Below, in pieces: positions 9,964-21,482 of a stretch of 64,000 nucleotides of DNA. Source of the stretch: Neonectria sp. B-13. Lineage: Eukaryota > Ascomycota > Sordariomycetes > Hypocreales > Nectriaceae. The stretch covers positions 1,240,001 to 1,304,000 of the forward strand of contig NOKP01000012.1 of NCBI GenBank assembly GCA_002682825.1, written 5' to 3'. The stretch's first letter is position 1. Each line of letters opens with the position of its first letter. A program made the translations under genes and the position numbers. The notes under the pieces are model-generated. The model was not told the origin of the DNA. It searched no databases and saw only the letters and a program-made list of their open reading frames with translations.

Positions 9964-12174
9964 TCAGCCGGCAGTACTGTCCTTTGGTTTTTTCTCGACT
10001 TCATAAGTCGCGTCGTTGACAGAAACAGCAGGTGATGTCTTAACAAGGGTGTCTGAACTTCTCTTTGACGAGGTAGTGGATAAGGCCGGTGAAGGCTTCT
10101 GAGGAAGCGTTGACTCGTCGATTTGGAATGGGGTCGAGGTTCCAGAAGTAATTTTCTCATCGATTTGGAAGGGAGTCGAAGTTTCAGAAGCATTCTTCTT
10201 CTTAGTAAACAGGCCTCCCAGGGAGATGGAGCCCTGCCAGTAGAGGAGGGCTGATGGTATGAGTGCGAAGACACCAATGAGAATGTAAAGAGGGTTGCCA
10301 AAGACCCTGGAGATAAAAAAGCCGAGAGCGACGAAGATGGCCGTGTACCAGATAACCAGATGGCAGATGTGGAATGAGCGTTGCAAGAAAGACTGTCCGC
10401 GCTTGCGCTCAGTGGAGGAGCGGGCCGAAGTTCCCCAACCGGTCTGGTTCATGGTGATCAGGGCGTAAATCTTGGAGGGTAGCAGGCCGAAGAAGTAGAT
10501 GAAGCCATAGGCGCTGAAGAGAAGCAGCCATGGGTCCTTGCTGATGAGCACGGCCAAGGCGGACTTGAGGAAGGCGATGCCGAACATGGTGACGAGCCAG
10601 ATGACGGGTCGCCAGGGGCTAGAGCCTGAAGAGTCAAAGAGAAAGCGGAAGACAGTGGCGATCAGAATGAAGGGGTACAACGCTTGGATGGTCATCTCGA
10701 GAAGCATCCACGGGGACTGGTAGGCAAAGCTCGCCGGGAACCAAAAGGCCTCCCTGAAGAAGGACTTGCTCCATCGCGTCTGCTGGGCAACCCAGCGCAC
10801 AAAGGAAGTTGGAGACTCGCTGTCGCACCATGTGCGGTGGGTATAGCGCGTCCTGAGGCCGTGAGCGAGCAGCTGATTGGTCAAGTGGCGGTCGTCGCCA
10901 AAAGTCGTCTCCTTGCCGCCGAATGTTTGCAAGTTCCACGGGCCGAGAATTGTCTCGAGGTCGGAGGCGCGGTACATACTCATCGGGCCGGAAAGGCAGC
11001 CGACACAGCGCCACAGCGACTGGCAGGCTCGCTCAATGTTGAAGGCGAACCAGTACCGCGCCGCGCACATGCGGGCGAGCAAGGAGTCGGCGCGGTTCCA
11101 GATCTTGACATCTGCCGTGACGCCGCCGATTTCGGGCGCCGAACGGAGGAGCGTCAGCATCTCATCCAGACCGTTGTCCTGGATAAGAGTGTCCGAGTCG
11201 GTTGTGAAGATGGCGTCCCGTGTACGAAGGGCGTACAGACTCATGGCAAAGGCCGTGAACATGGCGGTGCGCTTGTGGCCGTGGGGTTGACTGAAGCAGA
11301 CGGCTTTGAGGCTGCTGATGTTCCACTTGTCGTCCCATTCGAGTACCTGTTGAACCACTGCCTCCCTGGCTAGGGATAGGGCGGCTTCGTGGCCGGGTTG
11401 ATAGCGACCAACAAAATAGTGCCAGGATCTGACCAAGAAGAATCGAGTGTCAACGGATACGTTATCAAAGTATGTCTTGCGGTGCACTTCCGAGAGCAGG
11501 ACGGGCAGGTGGATGAGGGTCGCATTGTGTGACTGGAATTCGTCGACAAACGCCTGTGCCATGCTCAGATCTGGCTCCTCGTTGCCGTCAACAACACCGA
11601 CGACGCACTTGGGGCGGAGATTCTGCGTCTGTAGACTGCGAAGACATTGCCGCCACGCCTGCTCGTCTTCGCGGTAGCCGACGACGGCAATCGAGATCTC
11701 GGCACCGGGATTGAGAAGGGCATTTGTCGATATGCCTTCTGTGGCCCCTTCGCAGTCACCCGCCGCCTGGGCGTTCGCCGTCCTCTTCTTCACATTATTG
11801 ACGATTCGGTCGACATCGAAGCGGTTGACGATAGCGCAGGAGAGCTGAATGAGGTATTCGCAAACGAGAATCGTTCCGTACAGGCCGACGGAGGTGATGC
11901 CGAGATCCAATATACTGAGGCCGATGGAATAACCTGTAATAATAGCACCGATGAGTCCAAACGCGATGGTGATATTCAAAGCTGCGCTGAAGGGGTTGAT
12001 TTTCAGGGGCTTCCGCTGTGGTGAGTCAAAGGCTGTGGCTGAGTCAAAACAGGTTGCCTTGATGTTGGCAGACGAAGCGTTGGATGAGTCCAGGCCGACG
12101 TTGGTTTCGGCAACCTCGATAGATGGTTGCTTGCCGGTCATCTCGACACCTCCCTTGAGTGTACCACTCGCCAT
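9964..12174 (-). CDS. membrane glycosyltransferase family 2, hyaluronan/chitin-synthase-like
   Basis: A single exon of 736 residues starts at ATG 12174 (MASGTLKGGVEMTG). Two transmembrane segments (about residues 60-110) precede a cytoplasmic GT2 domain. The domain carries ISIAVVGYRED, VVGVVDGNEE, the DxD site in TTDSDTLIQ, LSGPMSMYR, FGDDRHLTNQ (catalytic ED/DD region) and the QQTRWSKSF motif (QxxRW) of processive synthases. Several C-terminal transmembrane helices follow. The tail has a near-direct repeat (two copies of STPFQID). Fungal enzymes of this type, such as the GT2 needed for hyphal growth on solid surfaces in Zymoseptoria and Fusarium, are thought to make an outer cell-wall polysaccharide. 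The product is not established. Confidence 0.85.
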   Translation of the reverse strand: MASGTLKGGVEMTGKQPSIEVAETNVGLDSSNASSANIKATCFDSATAFDSPQRKPLKINPFSAALNITIAFGLIGAIITGYSIGLSILDLGITSVGLYGTILVCEYLIQLSCAIVNRFDVDRIVNNVKKRTANAQAAGDCEGATEGISTNALLNPGAEISIAVVGYREDEQAWRQCLRSLQTQNLRPKCVVGVVDGNEEPDLSMAQAFVDEFQSHNATLIHLPVLLSEVHRKTYFDNVSVDTRFFLVRSWHYFVGRYQPGHEAALSLAREAVVQQVLEWDDKWNISSLKAVCFSQPHGHKRTAMFTAFAMSLYALRTRDAIFTTDSDTLIQDNGLDEMLTLLRSAPEIGGVTADVKIWNRADSLLARMCAARYWFAFNIERACQSLWRCVGCLSGPMSMYRASDLETILGPWNLQTFGGKETTFGDDRHLTNQLLAHGLRTRYTHRTWCDSESPTSFVRWVAQQTRWSKSFFREAFWFPASFAYQSPWMLLEMTIQALYPFILIATVFRFLFDSSGSSPWRPVIWLVTMFGIAFLKSALAVLISKDPWLLLFSAYGFIYFFGLLPSKIYALITMNQTGWGTSARSSTERKRGQSFLQRSFHICHLVIWYTAIFVALGFFISRVFGNPLYILIGVFALIPSALLYWQGSISLGGLFTKKKNASETSTPFQIDEKITSGTSTPFQIDESTLPQKPSPALSTTSSKRSSDTLVKTSPAVSVNDATYEVEKKPKDSTAG

Positions 12175-15100
12175 AGAATACTGGTTTGGTTTGACTTGAA
12201 CGAGTGAAAGTATACCAAAAGATCTACGGAGCAGAACTTATTAGACGGATAGCTAGGCCCTACCCGGACACGAAGCAGCGAGTGTAAAGAGCCGAGAAGA
12301 AGCCTGGGAAATCTTAAACAAACATGCGCTTAGAAAGTTGTTGCGAACCGTTAGGGGGTGGTTTCTGGCAGAGACACTGATGATACGGCGCCTAAATAAG
12401 TCACCAATTTGTTTAGGCGACGAGGACAGGAGAAGTCGAATTTCTTTGCCCGAGTTTGCCTCTCAACGCAGAAAGCAATAGTGTCGTCGACGCCGACAAC
12501 GCTAATGGAGCCAGAACATCTTGCGTTAAGCCTCGATGGATCTTCAGCTCAGCATCGAGCGAGGCTAACAGGACTGGGGCTGGCCGAGGACATGTTATTA
12601 CAGGGTCGGAGAAGGTCCAGAGACCTTTTGCTCTCTGTTTAATAACACGTTGATCCCTGTAACACGGCTCTGGGTGGAGGCTAGGGCGGTAGCAAGGTAG
12701 GCCAGGAACAACGCGTTTGCTTTGTGGGCGTCCGATCTCTCGAGTCTAGGCTAGATCCAGCCAGGGTAACAGTTAGTTTGTACAGTAGCGTTGTTAGGTT
12801 TTGTCGATGAGAACGTTAGCTGGCAAATCCCATATGGAGGATGTCCCCATGTGTCAATGGTGGACATGATACTACTTTTGGACGATGGGACTGGTGCTCT
12901 GTATTGCGCAAGCCCCCAGGCGTCGGTAAACACCCCAATTCTTTTCCCGAGTGTCATGAAAGCACTGCGGATGCGCTATTCAACAGTGTGCAGTGTGCTT
13001 GTAGCCGGTCTTGCCTCGCCGCGCTGATGGCGCCAAGTAAGTGCCAACGACTATATCAACAGATCTACAACGGCACAAGTCACACCCATTCTCTGGACGG
13101 TCTCCGTAGGCCTCCTGAGTCGAGCTCTAGACTAGAATGTCTTAGAAAACAAAACAAAATCGATGTCTAACCTCTGTTAGCCTGCACAGTGGTCTCACCT
13201 GTTGGTGAAGATGAGCCAACCCACCGGCCTACTAAACAGACTATTGTTTGGAGACGCAGTCAGCTATGTATGGCTCTCACTGGGACGAATCAACCAGGCT
13301 TCAAGATGCACGGGCTCGATATCACGATGTCACCTTGTTGGGCGCTAAGCGATGATGCCTGGCCCTGCGAATTGCACACCTTGGTAACGCTAGTTTTCTT
13401 GTCGACGCGGAGGGTACACGTACATCCTCGACACCTAAGTGTGCAAAAATGGGTTTCACTCCATAATGTTGATGAGGTCCCGCCTATCCGTATAGCGCCG
13501 AGAAGTTTCCCCCTGATTTCCACATTACGTACCTCCTTCCTCTCCGTTAAACTACCATAGGTTACAAGACGGGAGTGACAGGCCGGGTGACGTTATTATG
13601 ATGTGCCCAATGGGGATCCAGGGCAATTTCAGGGGAAGATTTCCCGTCCTGATTGAGGATTCAAAATAAAAATTGCCCATGGGGCTGGAGATGTCATACC
13701 ACTAGTTATCGCCCGACAGGGCCTAAACAGCCACCTGCAGGAAAACAACTCGTTGTACCTCGGCGCTCTTCTGTAACTCCGCGGAAGAAACCCCTTATAC
13801 TTGTTTCTAAGCTTAGACATTACGCATCTCACGTTTTATACCTCTGACCGTAAGATGCAACAAGAAATGTGGCGATAGGGCTGAAATATCTGTATACAAT
13901 ATCAGATCACCTGAGAACCCCCACGGCGAGTCTCCGAGTCCTTGTCGGCGAAGACAACATCCATACGTCAGCTCAGCTCTGACCGCTCCTTTTCCACCCA
14001 CACCCCGTGATCTAGGTCTGGGCCTCGGCTGAGTACTGGCCTGAGAACCGCGCAGAAGACCTAAGTTCCGAACAATAGCACCGGAAACACCATGGGCCAC
14101 GGCCAGGTCCCGCGAATCGTCGAGTTCTCCAGGATCCAGCATCGCTTGACGTGCTTTTACTCTATGGCGGACCACGCTACGGGAGAGTTCAGCTAGCCAT
14201 CACACAGTCGGTCACTGCGTGCTTTTGGCAAGGGTAGAACCACAACCCGGAATTCTCCGTGAACTTATGTGAAGTAGATGGGAGTGCTCTGTACCCGCAA
14301 GCTGAGCGACCGACGGTGTGGCCACCAGAAGTATCGTGTACTAGTGACTTGGGCGCAAAACCTGAGATGAGTGAGGCCTAATTGAACGTGAATTCAGGCG
14401 AGAACACTCCGTAGCACGTTCTGGACCAGCGCCACGCCTCTTAACAGAGCGTATCCCATAACAACAGGCTTGCAAACTGCGCGATTTGAGGCTTGCTATA
14501 TAGTAAGGCTTGTCGGTGAATGATGCCAAGTCCAGGAGCTTTAGAACACGTTGCTAGGATTGTGAAGATCACAGTCATTGCAATCGCCGTGATTTGCTAC
14601 TTGACGTGCCTGGCTGAGATGATCTGCAAGCAATCTGGATCATGATGTTTCCCGGCAGATGAAATTCATGTGCCGGATCCACATCGGCACTGCCAATAAG
14701 AAGCCGTAATAATTTGAGGGGTTGGCGCGAAAAGAGGCGACAAGACTAGATAATCTGGAACGGCGTTGACTAGCTTGGAGTCCGCGCGTCCGGGAAAGGA
14801 GGGCTCACCCGCCCGTTTTCACTCAAAAGTCTGCATCATTTCCCCCAAAGAGAATCAACCTTCCCGATTTAGACGCCTCTATTACGACACCCCGAGACCC
14901 CACAGCAGCTTCGTTGGGTTTCCCAGCACGGCATTTGCCGCTGCCAGCCTTGGCCCCCACAGACTAAACCCGTAGTCTGTGCCAGCAAGACTTCAGCTAC
15001 GCTTCGACCAACATGAAGAAGTAGCGTAGCAGCGGTATCGTATAATTGCCGTGCATTGCGTGCTCTCTGCCAACCAGAAAGCCAGCTCTGTTTTCCACAA

Positions 15101-15573
15101 ATAGTTAGGCACGATGTCACCTCGCGCAGCAAACGATCCCAAGACTCAACTGAAGGCAGCTTATGTCCACATTAGTACCTAACCAACCAAGCGGGTGAGG
15201 AAGAAGAAATTGCATGGCAGACAGAAGGGCGTAGCGTGAAGACTGGCATAATTTTGCAGCCAACTGAGGAGCTTTGTGGTTGATATATTTATCATCAGGT
15301 CGCTCCTAACGCCGTCTTTCGTGCTCTGTGTTCTTTCAAGAACTTGCACAACATACGCGGATATTATTACCATATTATTGTCAAGTTGATTATCGCGAAC
15401 CCAATGCCAATAAACAAGTACCGCCAAAACCAAGCGCCCAGCAACTCGTAAAGTACCACCAACCGCAGCTGCGCCCTGATCGCGACCAAAGCAGCTTGGT
15501 GGTTGGGAGCGGAGAAATTCCCAACGATGAACTCGCTCATATTCCCTTACACGTAACAGAGCATAAAATGGAA
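12175..15573. other. 3.4-kb gene-poor interval
   Basis: No frame here shows a recognisable domain, signal peptide or intron structure. The scattered frames of 60-140 codons on both strands have amino-acid compositions typical of chance reading. The left edge is the promoter of the GT2 gene. No tRNA, rRNA or intact transposable element was seen. The length and disorder suggest decayed sequence. Confidence 0.5.
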
Positions 15574-16539
15574 TCACAATAAGGAACGCCGCCAACTGAA
15601 CCAAAAGAAAAGCAACAACGCGAAGAGCCAGCCAGGTGCTGCTGGACTGGTGAGGTGGGCAGAGTTCACTGATGTGGACCCCGAGTCATTGTTGCCGTCG
15701 TCTCCCCCTGAGGAGGTGCTGGTCTGGAAAATACCGTTCGTAATGGCGCACGCCCCGGTAGCCTTTTTGCACGTGAGCGCCTTCGCATTCGTGTCGTTAT
15801 ATACGGCCCAGAGGAACGAGACGGCGACGGTGCTGTCTTCTGTCGGCGGCCCAAGCGAGTAGTTGGAGTTACCGTCGGACCATTGGTTCAAAACGAGACG
15901 GCCAGGCGCCTGGGGCACGTTGGTGGTAATGAATTTAGTATAGTTGGCATCGAGGCCAAAATGGACAATGTCAGGCAGCCAGACAAAGGACCAGTCGTGG
16001 AATTCGTCGTCAAACGAGGCACGCGTGCCGTTCCATGACTGTCGCTGGTAGGTTCTGTTGTCTGGGTTGTTGTTGGCCAAGTAAATTTGCGGCTTGACAG
16101 TGTACAGCAGCGTCGCCTCGTCCCAGGCGCTGACATACTCAATGTCGACCTCTGAGGTATCATTCTTGTAATGGTAGAAGGCCGTCACCGTCCCCGGCAC
16201 ATCTCCGACGCGTAACTGTGCATGGTAGGAGCCATAGAAGAAGGTGCTCGACCGGCTGAAGATTCCTGCACAGGGCACCGAGTTTGAACCCGAGGCGGGA
16301 GGCGAGACAGTGAGGTCGAGTCCAGCGTCGGAGAGCTGTACCTGGTCGGCGGTAAAGTTTCTGTTGTATGCCTTGGACGAGTCGCGCTGAAATGTGTACG
16401 TGGCCGGGATGAATAGGTCGTCGAATGTTGAGCTGGTGATGGAGCTGAAGTTGACGGCTAAAAAACTGGAAAAGATGCTCTTGGTCGGGTCGTTGGAGTC
16501 GATGAAGCCACAGTCGCAGTCCTGAATCTTTGATGCCAT
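15574..16539 (-). CDS. GH16 (concanavalin-like glucanase) family protein with C-terminal hydrophobic anchor
   Basis: A single exon of 321 residues, starting at the only ATG of the frame (16539, MASKIQDCDC). The frame is open farther upstream but without an ATG. The domain carries the GH16 catalytic signature E-V-D-I-E (E130, D132, E134), with a pattern of Trp and Asn-glycosylation sites (NGT, NYS, NDT) expected of a secreted glycoprotein. A Ser/Gly-rich stretch and a hydrophobic C-terminus (about residues 298-315) look like a GPI-attachment or transmembrane tail. GH16 enzymes act on beta-1,3/1,4-glucans or transglycosylate wall polymers. No signal peptide is encoded in this exon, which is odd for this family. 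A missed upstream exon is possible, but I found no phase-compatible join. Confidence 0.82.
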   Translation of the reverse strand: MASKIQDCDCGFIDSNDPTKSIFSSFLAVNFSSITSSTFDDLFIPATYTFQRDSSKAYNRNFTADQVQLSDAGLDLTVSPPASGSNSVPCAGIFSRSSTFFYGSYHAQLRVGDVPGTVTAFYHYKNDTSEVDIEYVSAWDEATLLYTVKPQIYLANNNPDNRTYQRQSWNGTRASFDDEFHDWSFVWLPDIVHFGLDANYTKFITTNVPQAPGRLVLNQWSDGNSNYSLGPPTEDSTVAVSFLWAVYNDTNAKALTCKKATGACAITNGIFQTSTSSGGDDGNNDSGSTSVNSAHLTSPAAPGWLFALLLFFWFSWRRSLL

Positions 16540-17345
16540 ATTCGGAATGGTTTCAACAGGTCTGAGTTTCCGCAACCTTAACTAAGATTCCCATGGTAGC
16601 TATAGATCAGCCGGAGAAGGGGAAAGGGAAGAAGAAAGTTGATCATCTCCGCGCGCGGGATTGATTCGGTGGAGGTAGAAAGGTGGGGACACACAACCAA
16701 GCCTGTACTATGTACATAGTACACTCCGCTGGATATCGACGGAGGGTCATTTTAAAAGTCTCATCCCATCCCAAGAAGGCGCAATTATGCCATTAGCCCT
16801 GGGCTAACCAAGTACACTAAATACTTCCCATGTTTGTCAGTTCACCGAGGTCATACCCACCCCCACAGATTTCTAGCCAATGACGCTAGGATCACGATTC
16901 TCAACCGTGATCCGGGTTAATGCGCCACTGAGCCGAGATTGATTCCCTGGCTCGACTTGAAGCGGGGAACACTTTGTTGCGTCACGACTCAGGAACGCCT
17001 ACCCAAGTTTCGAGCTAGGAGCCGAGCACTAGAAACAGGCTGTGCTTTCAACTCTGAACTTCCATAACAATCGTAGCGCGGGTCCAAGGCAATCTGTCTT
17101 CAGGCACTACATCGTCCAACAGACCGCAGGGAACAGCTGTAGGCCTGGTTTGATTTTCCTCACGTTGACGTTGATGCAGTGTTCAACTCGGCGCATAGGC
17201 TTTGTCAGTGTCGGATAAAAGCCGTTTGCTCTGCTCCGGGAGATTCAATTGTGTGCTGTGTGCGCTCCGAGGTGTCTGTCCGTGCTGTGGTTTCCTTCCA
17301 CGATGTCAGCATCTCAAATCTCTGACCCGGCAAGTGACGTCCAAG
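16540..17345. other. intergenic region with a 20-bp perfect palindrome
   Basis: This interval is the upstream region of the GH16 gene and the 3' region of the bZIP gene. A perfect 20-bp palindrome centred on TGTACA lies at 16704-16723, about 165 bases upstream of the GH16 start codon. No coding frame is supported. Confidence 0.55.
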
Positions 17346-18804
17346 TCAAATTCCTAAAAATGGTGCATCATTGTTCTTCACATACCTGTTCCATCCTCGC
17401 TCAGTGTGACTATGAAAGCGCGGACGCGGGACCTCCATGAATGAAGGTATGTCGCTGTACATCTCTGGAAAAGTTCCAAAGAAGTCCGTTGTCATGGTCC
17501 ACGAGTTGATGTCCCAGATACAGTCCATGAACTCAGGTGAAATAGAGTAAGTTCCAGTTCGAATGTTCCTCTTGTAGCAGTCTCTGAACTCAAAGGGCCA
17601 CGAGATTTTGAAGCAATCCACGAAAATCTTCCAAAAGGAGTTGGAGCAATATTGGTGTTGCGAGAAGACGAAGCGCTCCCGAACACCAGGCCTAGAAGCT
17701 ATGAGTAAGCTGGATACCACAGAGGGCATCAACGTTCGACCCACCATACGAAGAAGTCAATAGCTGAAGAGTGTGGCAGGGATTGCGAGGGCCTATTCTT
17801 CAGTTAGATACAGCCATTAACCAAAGGATGCCGTGCGTATACCTGCTCAGAAGCCAGGGTGGAAGTTTAGCCCACTGCTCGTCTGTTGAGTCGGCCTGAT
17901 GTCGGAGCATTCGATGCATTGTACTGAGTATGGCTAATCTTTCCGTGTCCCCGCAGTCGCGGAACTGGAGCTCGTCGATCTGTCGAAGCCGGTTCCAAAG
18001 CGGAGGCAAGCCGAAGCCGTTTTCTACGGCGTCCCACCCTTCCAAGATGACCCGAATCGGCGTGTCTTCGAATAGTTCATCCTCTAACTGAAGGGTATTT
18101 CGACAGAGCATTTCTTTTTGACCCAGGACCTCGTTTGCGGTTCTCCATATGCTTGAGGGGACCGAATTGGCATTGTTTACAGTCGGGCAAGTCACCGAGC
18201 AGTCGCACGCACTATCTGGCACGGGAATAATAGGCCCGTCTGAAATGGAAAACGGGAGACAAGACTGGAATATGGAAGCGAAGTTGATATCTTCTGGTAT
18301 TGCCGTGGACGATGGAGCTATGGCCACTGTGCCGACGTGCTGGGGGCCGCTGGGATAGTCTGGCGGTGATTGTGCTCCCCATATTTCGCTGACGGTGCTG
18401 TCGACTGGTGGTGGGTATAATTCCGCGGTCGTCAAGTTTGTTCCGAGTGATATTTGATGCTCTACCGGATGCAGAGCACTCGATTCTTCATCAGGTGGCT
18501 GGCCTTTCGATGCGGCGTCGGTTAAACGCGGTTCAGATGGATGACGTAGATCGATTGTTTCCTTTACGGAAGCCAGCGTCTCGGCCAGTTGGTCTCGCTG
18601 TCTCGTGATGTCCATGAGTTGGTCCATTAAATGAGCGACTCCTCGGCCGGATTCTTGCTGCTTCATTGCGTCGATGGTGGCCTCGAGAAACGTGATGCGA
18701 TTCCGGTTTCTCTCCCGTGCCGCACGTTGAGCACGCCGATCCAGCTCTCGTTTCCGGGCCTGTCGGGTCTCGAGATCCTTATCGGTTGGTGGTGTCGGGG
18801 CCAT
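17346..18804 (-). CDS. bZIP transcription factor with DUF3425 C-terminal domain
   Basis: Exon 1 runs 18804-17843 (start ATG 18804, MAPTPPTDKD); the join to 17691 restores phase exactly (AG|G). The N-terminus has a basic region (RKRELDRRAQRAARERNRNR) and a short leucine-zipper-like helix, the arrangement of fungal bZIP regulators. After a low-complexity middle, the DUF3425 domain begins near EDTPIRVILEGWDAVENGFG and continues in exon 2 (PGVRERFVFSQHQYC through DINSWTMTTDFFGTFPEMY). The first intron is unusually long (151 nt) for this locus. The 3' end is uncertain: either the frame runs to 17346, or a further 64-nt intron (AACAG|GTATGTG) gives a slightly shorter protein. Proteins of this class are nuclear regulators, often of stress or secondary metabolism. 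Confidence 0.8.
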
Positions 18805-19202
18805 TGTCAATATCTCCGTCGTCCAACTCTTGAGGAAAACCAGTGAAGACTCTGCAGAGTACGTGGATCGTGTAAAGATTAAGATGATCGGCAAGTTCTT
18901 AAGTGCACCGACAGCACGATGAGCTTTTATGCAGGTGGCGAACCCCGGACGCGGTAATGCGGGGTACGTGTCAATGGCCCGAGTTCCCTCGGCGTGTCCC
19001 GCATTAGTTGCTTATCATTGTTTAATTACTGATAGTCGCGAGGGATCCTCTGAATTCACCTGCTAGCTCTGTTAGCTTGGCACTTAGACATTCTGGGCGT
19101 CGCGGTTGAGACCTGTCGTAACAGGGATCGATTGGATGATAAGCAGGAGCAATAACATTGGTGATGATCAATGCATAATAGCGGCAAACAAAATATCTTT
19201 GT
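18805..19202. other. intergenic region, no gene recognised
   Basis: The region holds the bZIP gene's upstream sequence and the 3' flank of the next regulator. Both genes lie on the minus strand. No other feature was seen. Confidence 0.55.
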
Positions 19203-20954
19203 CTAAAAGAAAGGTATCAATGGAATTGTATAAAGACTCGGTGCCGACACGGAATCTCCTGAAAATGTCTCGAGACCCTCCGAAACAGTTTCAGCTAGTA
19301 GACCAGCCTGTCGAATTCCAACTGTTGCACTAATATGTCGTAGTTGCTCGATGGCAAAGCAACGCAGCTGCTGAGAGTTGAAGATCTCCAGTGACACGAT
19401 GTAGAGTGGTCTAATGAGGGAGAGAATTCCTGTAGATAGTGAGTTGTGTAGTGGTACAAAGCAGATTCGAGGACTGACGAGGAGTATCTCTGAAACTTGA
19501 AATGGATGTGCATATGTCGGCAGATAACCTTTGAATGACGGATATAGAAACAGCCCTTTGTCCACTATTCGGCACGTTTGGACAGTCCGCTATTTGACAG
19601 AAGATTTGGTTTACCAGTACTCGCAGAATACGCCAGTTATTCCAGGCCTCTGCAATCCAAAGGTTAGGATAAACATGCCTCTTTCCATCGAAGCAGTCCC
19701 CAGCAGCCTCAGAAGCATATACCGTAGCATATCTCCACTTGTGGGACAGTCCTGCTCTCCAGTTCTGGAGGTCAGTGTCGATGCCAAGTGCTGTTTTGCG
19801 TGTAGCCTCTGGGTCTGTGGCCGCGGGATCTTTTAAGGCTGCTCCGAGGTTGACGAGTCGAAAACAAATCTCGCAAATTGAACCCGGACTGGCTAGGCTT
19901 TCGAGTTCCCATTGCTGCCGTATGATGCTAGTTTGGAAGTTGTAGGTTGTTTTTACAAGAGCCGGAGGAACGGGCAAGTGTTGCTGGGCACAGGCTGCAA
20001 GCTGCAATGAGTTAAGCTGGCTGTGCTTGTTGAAAGGAAACACATACTCGAACTTACTATCTGAGAGCGGGTTAAGATGTAAAGTAATCCTCCACGGCGC
20101 CGGGTGAACTGCTCCTTGCCTCGGAGCTCTAACAGGGCCGTGGCGCCTTTTACGTGAGCGGCCCAATGGCCATATCGATCCCAGGTATCAAAGTTGACGG
20201 TCTATCACCAGTAAGAAAGAGCTCATCAACGTCAAGTCTAGCCAGTTAGATTATTTACCTCGAATAGTCCTAGCAAAATAACTGCCATGAGCGTTGCATC
20301 AGCAGCGACTTGAACAGGGTCATCCAAAGCTTGGTTTATGACTACCACGGCTTTGCAGTATAAATCTTTAGATCTCGATGCGACATTTGGGGCATAGGAA
20401 ACGTTGGATATCCCTGCCATGCCAACTGCTTCGATGGCCGCTCGAAGAACAGACTCGTTTTCGGAGTACGACTCGGCCAGCCAGTCATGGTATTCTTTGC
20501 CAAACGGCGGCTGGTTAAAAGTGTATTTTGTGAAGAAAAAGCTGGCTCCCAGGTCATTGATGGGCTGAGAAAGCTGATAGGTCGGAGTGAAGCATAGGAG
20601 AGAGGATGAGGGCGACTTGGATCCAGGGTTAAGTCTGAAATTTGAACTCGGGTTGGAACAAGAGACGTGAGTCTCCTGTATGAAGACTGGTTGTTGTGAC
20701 CGTTCGCCCTGGCGTGCTTTGCGAATTGTTCGTTCAGACTCATCCCGAAACAAGACTTGATGGAGATCTCGGTAGCCGGGGCACTTCGTGTGTGATTTCT
20801 CGCACTTCAGACATCCCGGTTTACGCTGGTCACACTATCAACACACCAGAGATTAGTTGGCTGTGTCTGTGGCCGGGAAAGGGCCTCAACATACCTTGAC
20901 TTTGCGCCGGCGACAGCGTTCACAGCCTCGACTCACAGGACCGTAGTACACCAT
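19203..20954 (-). CDS. Zn2Cys6 transcription factor, apparent frameshift near the 3' end
   Basis: Four exons are readable: 20954-20895, 20834-20259, 20201-20058 and 20001 onward, all joined in phase zero. The zinc cluster is split by the first intron: GCERCRRRKVK at the N-terminus and CDQRKPGCLKCEKSHTKCPG in exon 2. Downstream matches the fungal regulator region (fungal_trans_2 type), with WDRYGHWAAHVKGATALLEL and LVNLGAALKDPAA. The frame ending in SADICTSISSFRDT should pass into LHNSLSTGILSLIRPLYIVS, but that piece lies in another frame. No GT-AG intron of usable length separates them, so a one-base indel near 19450-19490 is likely. It would cut off the last 80 or so residues. The target genes are unknown. 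Confidence 0.75.
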
Positions 20955-21482
20955 GTTGGTACTGGGATATTCGAGTGTCGATAAGGCTGATTTACGTCAT
21001 GGGAACTCGAAGGCGCTGCTTGATCGACTCGATTCCGACGGTAAGGCGAGATGAATTCCGTCTCCGAAACAGATGTTATCAAAGCGGACCCACGGGTAGA
21101 CGTGCCGCTCTCTAACTGTGCATGTCAGATGCGAGACGCGGATTCGCCATTTCAACTCCAAGTGGAGAACGGGCCAATGTTAGACCGCGCCAGAACACAC
21201 GGAGTTCGCACTCTTCCCCTGTAAGAGGCATAGTGCCATCTGACAGAACGCTCCTGTAATTGGTCGGCTCTGTCTCATCGGAGAATACGGACTTTAAGTC
21301 GAGATGCCGATACATATAAGTCAGGCTCTCTGTACTCTTTTGCTGTTGTCGGTGAGGTAGAAACTTGTTCACTTTTCATTTACTCTGATACACCTTCAGC
21401 TCAGCCGAACCAATCTTGATAAAGCAGCATCAACTTGACAATTCCTTAGTCTAAACACGGTGACAAGAAAACAGCGCTCACC
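20955..21482. other. divergent promoter region (Zn2Cys6 factor / methyltransferase)
   Basis: The start codons of a minus-strand regulator and a plus-strand methyltransferase face away from each other across this stretch. It may hold shared control sites. No specific motif stands out. Confidence 0.5.

Noticed and set aside
10684..11373. 229-codon plus-strand frame
   Set aside because: It is antisense to the conserved core of the GT2 gene (DxD and QxxRW motifs on the other strand). The composition is that of a shadow frame.
12409..14529. Several frames of 60-125 codons
   Set aside because: No recognisable domains on either strand, mutually overlapping, with random-looking composition.
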